DNA of 64,000 nt from Natroniella sp046097105 (GTDB taxonomy: Bacteria > Bacillota > Halanaerobiia > Halobacteroidales > Halobacteroidaceae). Position 1 is the first letter of the stretch. The number at the start of each line of letters is the position of its first letter. The position numbers were made by a program, and so were the translations under genes. The stretch is from positions 310,001 to 374,000 of the forward strand of contig NZ_CP175562.1 of NCBI RefSeq assembly GCF_046097105.1. Direction: 5' to 3'. The notes under the pieces were generated by a model. The model was not told the DNA's origin, ran no database searches, and saw only the letters and a program-made list of their open reading frames with translations. Shown piece after piece: positions 61,632 through 64,000 of the stretch.

Positions 61632-62525
61632 ATGTCTTTGATCAGGATTGAAACGAAAAATCATAGTAACTTTTTGCGGGAAAGGTTGTTGTTTGAAGTT
61701 GAAATTTTGAAAGAAGACGGTACAATAATTAAAATAGATGAAGGAAAAAAGGGAGACGTTTCCTTTTTTAACTGTGAGTTAGTTGTAGAAAATGATAAAT
61801 TTGAGGATGAAGTAGCTATCTTTAGGGAATATATAGCTAATATCTTATCTGATCTTATTATCAATCGGTTTGAAGAGGATTTATTACATAAGGTTTTAAA
61901 GGCTAATTATCGTTATTTTACATTAGAAGATAAGGCTAAACTGATAGAATTGGCCAGTGATAGGTTAAACTACTTAGAGAGTAAAGATGATGGGGCAATA
62001 ATTTCTCAAATTCAAAGAAAAAATAGAATTCTACTGGAGATAGTTGATTATTTAGCAGATAAAAACCTAATTATATTAGAAGGGTTTGTACGGTTTAGGT
62101 TAAGAGAGTATATAGATGAACTACAACTAGCAGTTGACCAGGCTGTCAATGATTTAGCTTTAGAAAGGGAGTATGAAGAGTTTGTTTATTTATTAAAGCA
62201 CTTTATTGAAAGTCAAGAATCTAAAATTGAACTAATAAATATAGTTAAAACTGAGCAAAATAAATTTAAATTCTTAAATCAATTTGGTACAGTAGTCAAA
62301 AATAATTACTTAGATGATGAATTATTGGGTTTAATGGAGCAAGATTTAGAGTATCAAGATCTATTAATTAGTGCTTTAATTACTTTAGCTCCTCAAGAAA
62401 TTGTTTTGCATTTTAAAGAACCTGTTGAGATAGTAGAAACAATAGAAGGGATTTTTACTGAACGAGTTTGTATCTGCATGGGATGTAAGTATTGTGAAAT
62501 AGATAGTTTGAATGAGTTAGAATAA
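61632..62525 (+). CDS. ytxC: Sporulation protein YtxC-like
   Basis: A 297-aa cytoplasmic, helical, acidic protein with the YtxC family pattern: FREYIANILSDLIINRFEED, LEGFVRFRLREYIDELQLAV, YEEFVYLLKHFIESQESKIE. The C-terminal VCICMGCKYCEI adds three Cys. In Bacillus ytxC and ytxB flank thrS, and here the order ytxC - membrane protein - thrS is the same. Exact function in sporulation is unknown. Confidence 0.82.
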   Translation: MSLIRIETKNHSNFLRERLLFEVEILKEDGTIIKIDEGKKGDVSFFNCELVVENDKFEDEVAIFREYIANILSDLIINRFEEDLLHKVLKANYRYFTLEDKAKLIELASDRLNYLESKDDGAIISQIQRKNRILLEIVDYLADKNLIILEGFVRFRLREYIDELQLAVDQAVNDLALEREYEEFVYLLKHFIESQESKIELINIVKTEQNKFKFLNQFGTVVKNNYLDDELLGLMEQDLEYQDLLISALITLAPQEIVLHFKEPVEIVETIEGIFTERVCICMGCKYCEIDSLNELE

Positions 62526-62595
62526 CCCCTTGTCAAATTTAGCGGAAGATTATATAATAAAGTTGATTTAAATATGATAATTGAGGGGAGTTTCT

Positions 62596-63195
62596 ATGTT
62601 TTTAAGACTATGGTTTTTACCGGTGATAGGAGCAATAATTGGTTGGATTACTAATCTGTTGGCTATTAAATTGATCTTTAGGCCTTATGAGCCAGTAGAG
62701 ATTCCTGTACTTGGATTTAAAATACAGGGGTTATTACCTAAAAGAAGTACGGAATTAGCTAAAAAGATTGGGGAGATTGTAGAACAAGAGCTATTGCCTA
62801 AAGAAGAATTAGAAAAGGAGTTGGCAGGTTTAGAAGTTAAGGATGACATTAAAGAGAAGATCTTAGAAGTGGTAGATAAAAAAGCTAAAGAAAGGATTCC
62901 ACCATTTATTCCTGAAAACCTTCAAACAATGATTATTGATTTCTTAAAAAAGATGGTTCAAGAAGATTTGGACCCTGAAATTGATCGCTTTTTGGAAAAA
63001 ATAAGGGATAGAATGATAAATGAAACTGATGTGGCTCAATTAGTTGAAAGTCGAGTAAGTTCTTTTGAGATGGAGGAGTTAGAGGAGTTGGTTTTAAAGA
63101 TTGCAGCCAAAGAGTTGAAGCATATAGAGGTTTTAGGTGGAGTTTTAGGGTTTATTGTTGGAGTAGGACAAGCTTTAATAGTAATTAATCTTTAA
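62596..63195 (+). CDS. DUF445-family membrane protein
   Basis: A 199-aa protein with an N-terminal hydrophobic helix and the DUF445 signature GAIIGWITNLLAIKLIFRPYEP, then FKIQGLLPKRSTELAKKIGE, a long amphipathic helical middle, and a C-terminal hydrophobic helix (VLGGVLGFIVGVGQALIVI). The family includes B. subtilis YheB. ATG 62596 follows GAGGGGAG. It lies in the ytxC-thrS neighbourhood. Function unknown. Confidence 0.8.
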   Translation: MFLRLWFLPVIGAIIGWITNLLAIKLIFRPYEPVEIPVLGFKIQGLLPKRSTELAKKIGEIVEQELLPKEELEKELAGLEVKDDIKEKILEVVDKKAKERIPPFIPENLQTMIIDFLKKMVQEDLDPEIDRFLEKIRDRMINETDVAQLVESRVSSFEMEELEELVLKIAAKELKHIEVLGGVLGFIVGVGQALIVINL

Positions 63196-63202
63196 TTTTT
63201 TC

Positions 63203-63231
63203 TTGACATTGTAGTTGTTTGTAATTATAAT
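63203..63231 (+). promoter_or_regulatory. Consensus sigma-A promoter for the thrS leader
   Basis: TTGACA, 17 nt, TATAAT, a perfect match about 30 nt upstream of the T-box stem I. Confidence 0.85.
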
Positions 63232-63259
63232 TTTAAGTAAATCAATATGATAAAAACTA

Positions 63260-63498
63260 TGATGAGGAAGAGTAAGTTAAGTTTTATCTTTACTAGAGAA
63301 GAGGGATTATAAAGCTGGAAGTCCCTTAAAGATGATTGACTGAAAACCACCTCGGAGTTGATCCCTGAAATTAGTAGGGTGATCCGGTTAATAATCCGTT
63401 ATTTTTAGCTGAGATTAAATTTATATCTTACATATAGGTTTAAATTAGAGTGGAACCGCGAACCCTTCGTCTCTAAAGTAGAGATGGGGGCTTTTTTA
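63260..63498 (+). promoter_or_regulatory. Threonine T-box riboswitch upstream of thrS
   Basis: Stem I begins GATGAGGAAGAG. The specifier loop contains GAAAACCAC with codon ACC (63,346-63,348), matching threonine. The conserved T-box AGAGTGGAACCGCG spans 63,447-63,460. The terminator CCCTTCGTCTCTA / TAGAGATGGGGG with a T run spans 63,463-63,498. Uncharged tRNA-Thr should stabilise the antiterminator and switch on thrS. Confidence 0.9.
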
Positions 63499-63552
63499 TT
63501 TAGGTAACAGTAATTAGTAATTGTAGATTAAAAGGTGGAATTAATTACAATA

Positions 63553-63707
63553 TTGTGTTAGTGTCCGTAGATATGGTTTTCACGAAGAGGCTTGATTTGT
63601 AAGATTCGTAGGATCTGTGTCAGTAAAAAATTAAGTTCAAAACCTTTATGTTTAAGGGGTTAAAGGGCTTGATTTTGACAGACCACAGTCACAGAAACTG
63701 ACACATT
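63553..63707. repeat. Inverted-repeat insert between T-box and thrS
   Basis: About 155 bp with imperfect ends GTGTTAGTGTCCGTAGATAT and its near-complement CAGTCACAGAAACTGACAC at the right, plus an internal CTGTGTCAGT copy. It separates the T-box terminator from the thrS ATG by 275 nt, longer than usual. Possibly a MITE. Confidence 0.4.
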
Positions 63708-63773
63708 ATATCAAATGAGTTTTATTTTATAATTGTTTATTAACATTGTAAATTATAAAAGGGAGGTTTACTA

Positions 63774-64000
63774 ATGAGTAAAGTTAAGGTTACATTACCA
63801 GATGGTTCGAGTAGAAAGTATCAACAAGGAGTTACAATTAAAGAGATAGCTTTTGATATTGGCTCAGGATTAGGAAGGGCTTCGATAGCAGGTAAGGCTA
63901 ATGGTCAAAAAGTTGATTTAGCTTATCAAATTAAAGAAGATGTGGAGTTAGAGATCATTACAATTGATTCTGAAGAGGGATTGGATATTTATCGCCATAC
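63774..64000 (+). CDS. thrS: Threonine-tRNA ligase, 5' part (cut by window end)
   Basis: The first 75 codons show the N-terminal TGS domain (VKVTLPDGSSRKYQQGVTIK, then ANGQKVDLAYQIKEDVELEI) typical of bacterial ThrRS, behind GGGAGG. The T-box with a Thr specifier and the ytxC-DUF445 context support the call. The catalytic domain lies beyond the window. Confidence 0.93.
   Translation, partial: MSKVKVTLPDGSSRKYQQGVTIKEIAFDIGSGLGRASIAGKANGQKVDLAYQIKEDVELEIITIDSEEGLDIYRH

Overview
The window reads as chromosome of a low-GC, spore-forming anaerobic Firmicute. The sporulation and germination genes (CotF-type coat protein, SleB/YpeB, GerM-like, YtxC), the halophile-style acidic proteins and the gene order suggest Halanaerobiales, probably Halobacteroidaceae. 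That placement is inference from protein style, not from a search. Genes on the left flank mostly lie on the + strand, each unit closed by an intrinsic terminator.

Left chromosomal flank (1-20,935). It holds a soluble chemoreceptor, tRNA-Trp, a GLUG-repeat surface protein split at a G8 tract, and a UV-dimer glycosylase. Next come spore coat genes, a three-gene GMC oxidoreductase operon and pgi. A cell-wall run follows: two AMIN/amidase proteins, a GerMN protein and murI. After these are a UTRA-type regulator, tRNA-Leu, a MITE-like repeat, sleB-ypeB, and a seven-gene tRNA array ending in tRNA-Val(GAC).

Integrated element (20,936-57,282, about 36 kb). It sits in tRNA-Val(GAC) and is bounded by 109-bp perfect direct repeats. 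It carries a tyrosine integrase broken by a fresh IS4-type insertion with a 9-bp target duplication, an ImmA/CI/Cro switch, an antirepressor, DnaD/DnaC replication genes and a RinA-like regulator. The late module has TerS, TerL, portal, protease, HK97 capsid, connector, holin and amidase. No tail genes are present. Three cargo blocks interrupt it. (i) 29.2-36.6 kb has an XRE regulator fused to a CarH-like cobalamin light-sensor domain, divergent from cofG-cofH-DICT (deazaflavin F0 synthesis plus a sensory domain), then IS remnants, a LysM-Gmad2 protein and decayed lysis genes. (ii) 36.7-45.6 kb is a defence block: type I restriction-modification, a YgjP-like metalloprotease and a Panacea toxin-antitoxin pair. 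(iii) 49.8-51.9 kb, wedged between portal and protease, has an approximately 800-nt gene-free, GC-richer, highly helical region ending in a strong terminator (a candidate giant ornate noncoding RNA) beside an Rpn/PD-(D/E)XK nuclease.

Right flank (57,283-64,000). It holds an IS3-family element, a decayed second IS3 orfA, a membrane chemoreceptor, ytxC, a DUF445 protein, and a threonine T-box leader followed by the start of thrS, which is cut by the window end.

The two most interesting systems are the phage-borne cobalamin-sensor/F0/DICT module, with an 11-bp-periodic operator between perfect divergent promoters, and the large structured RNA between portal and protease.
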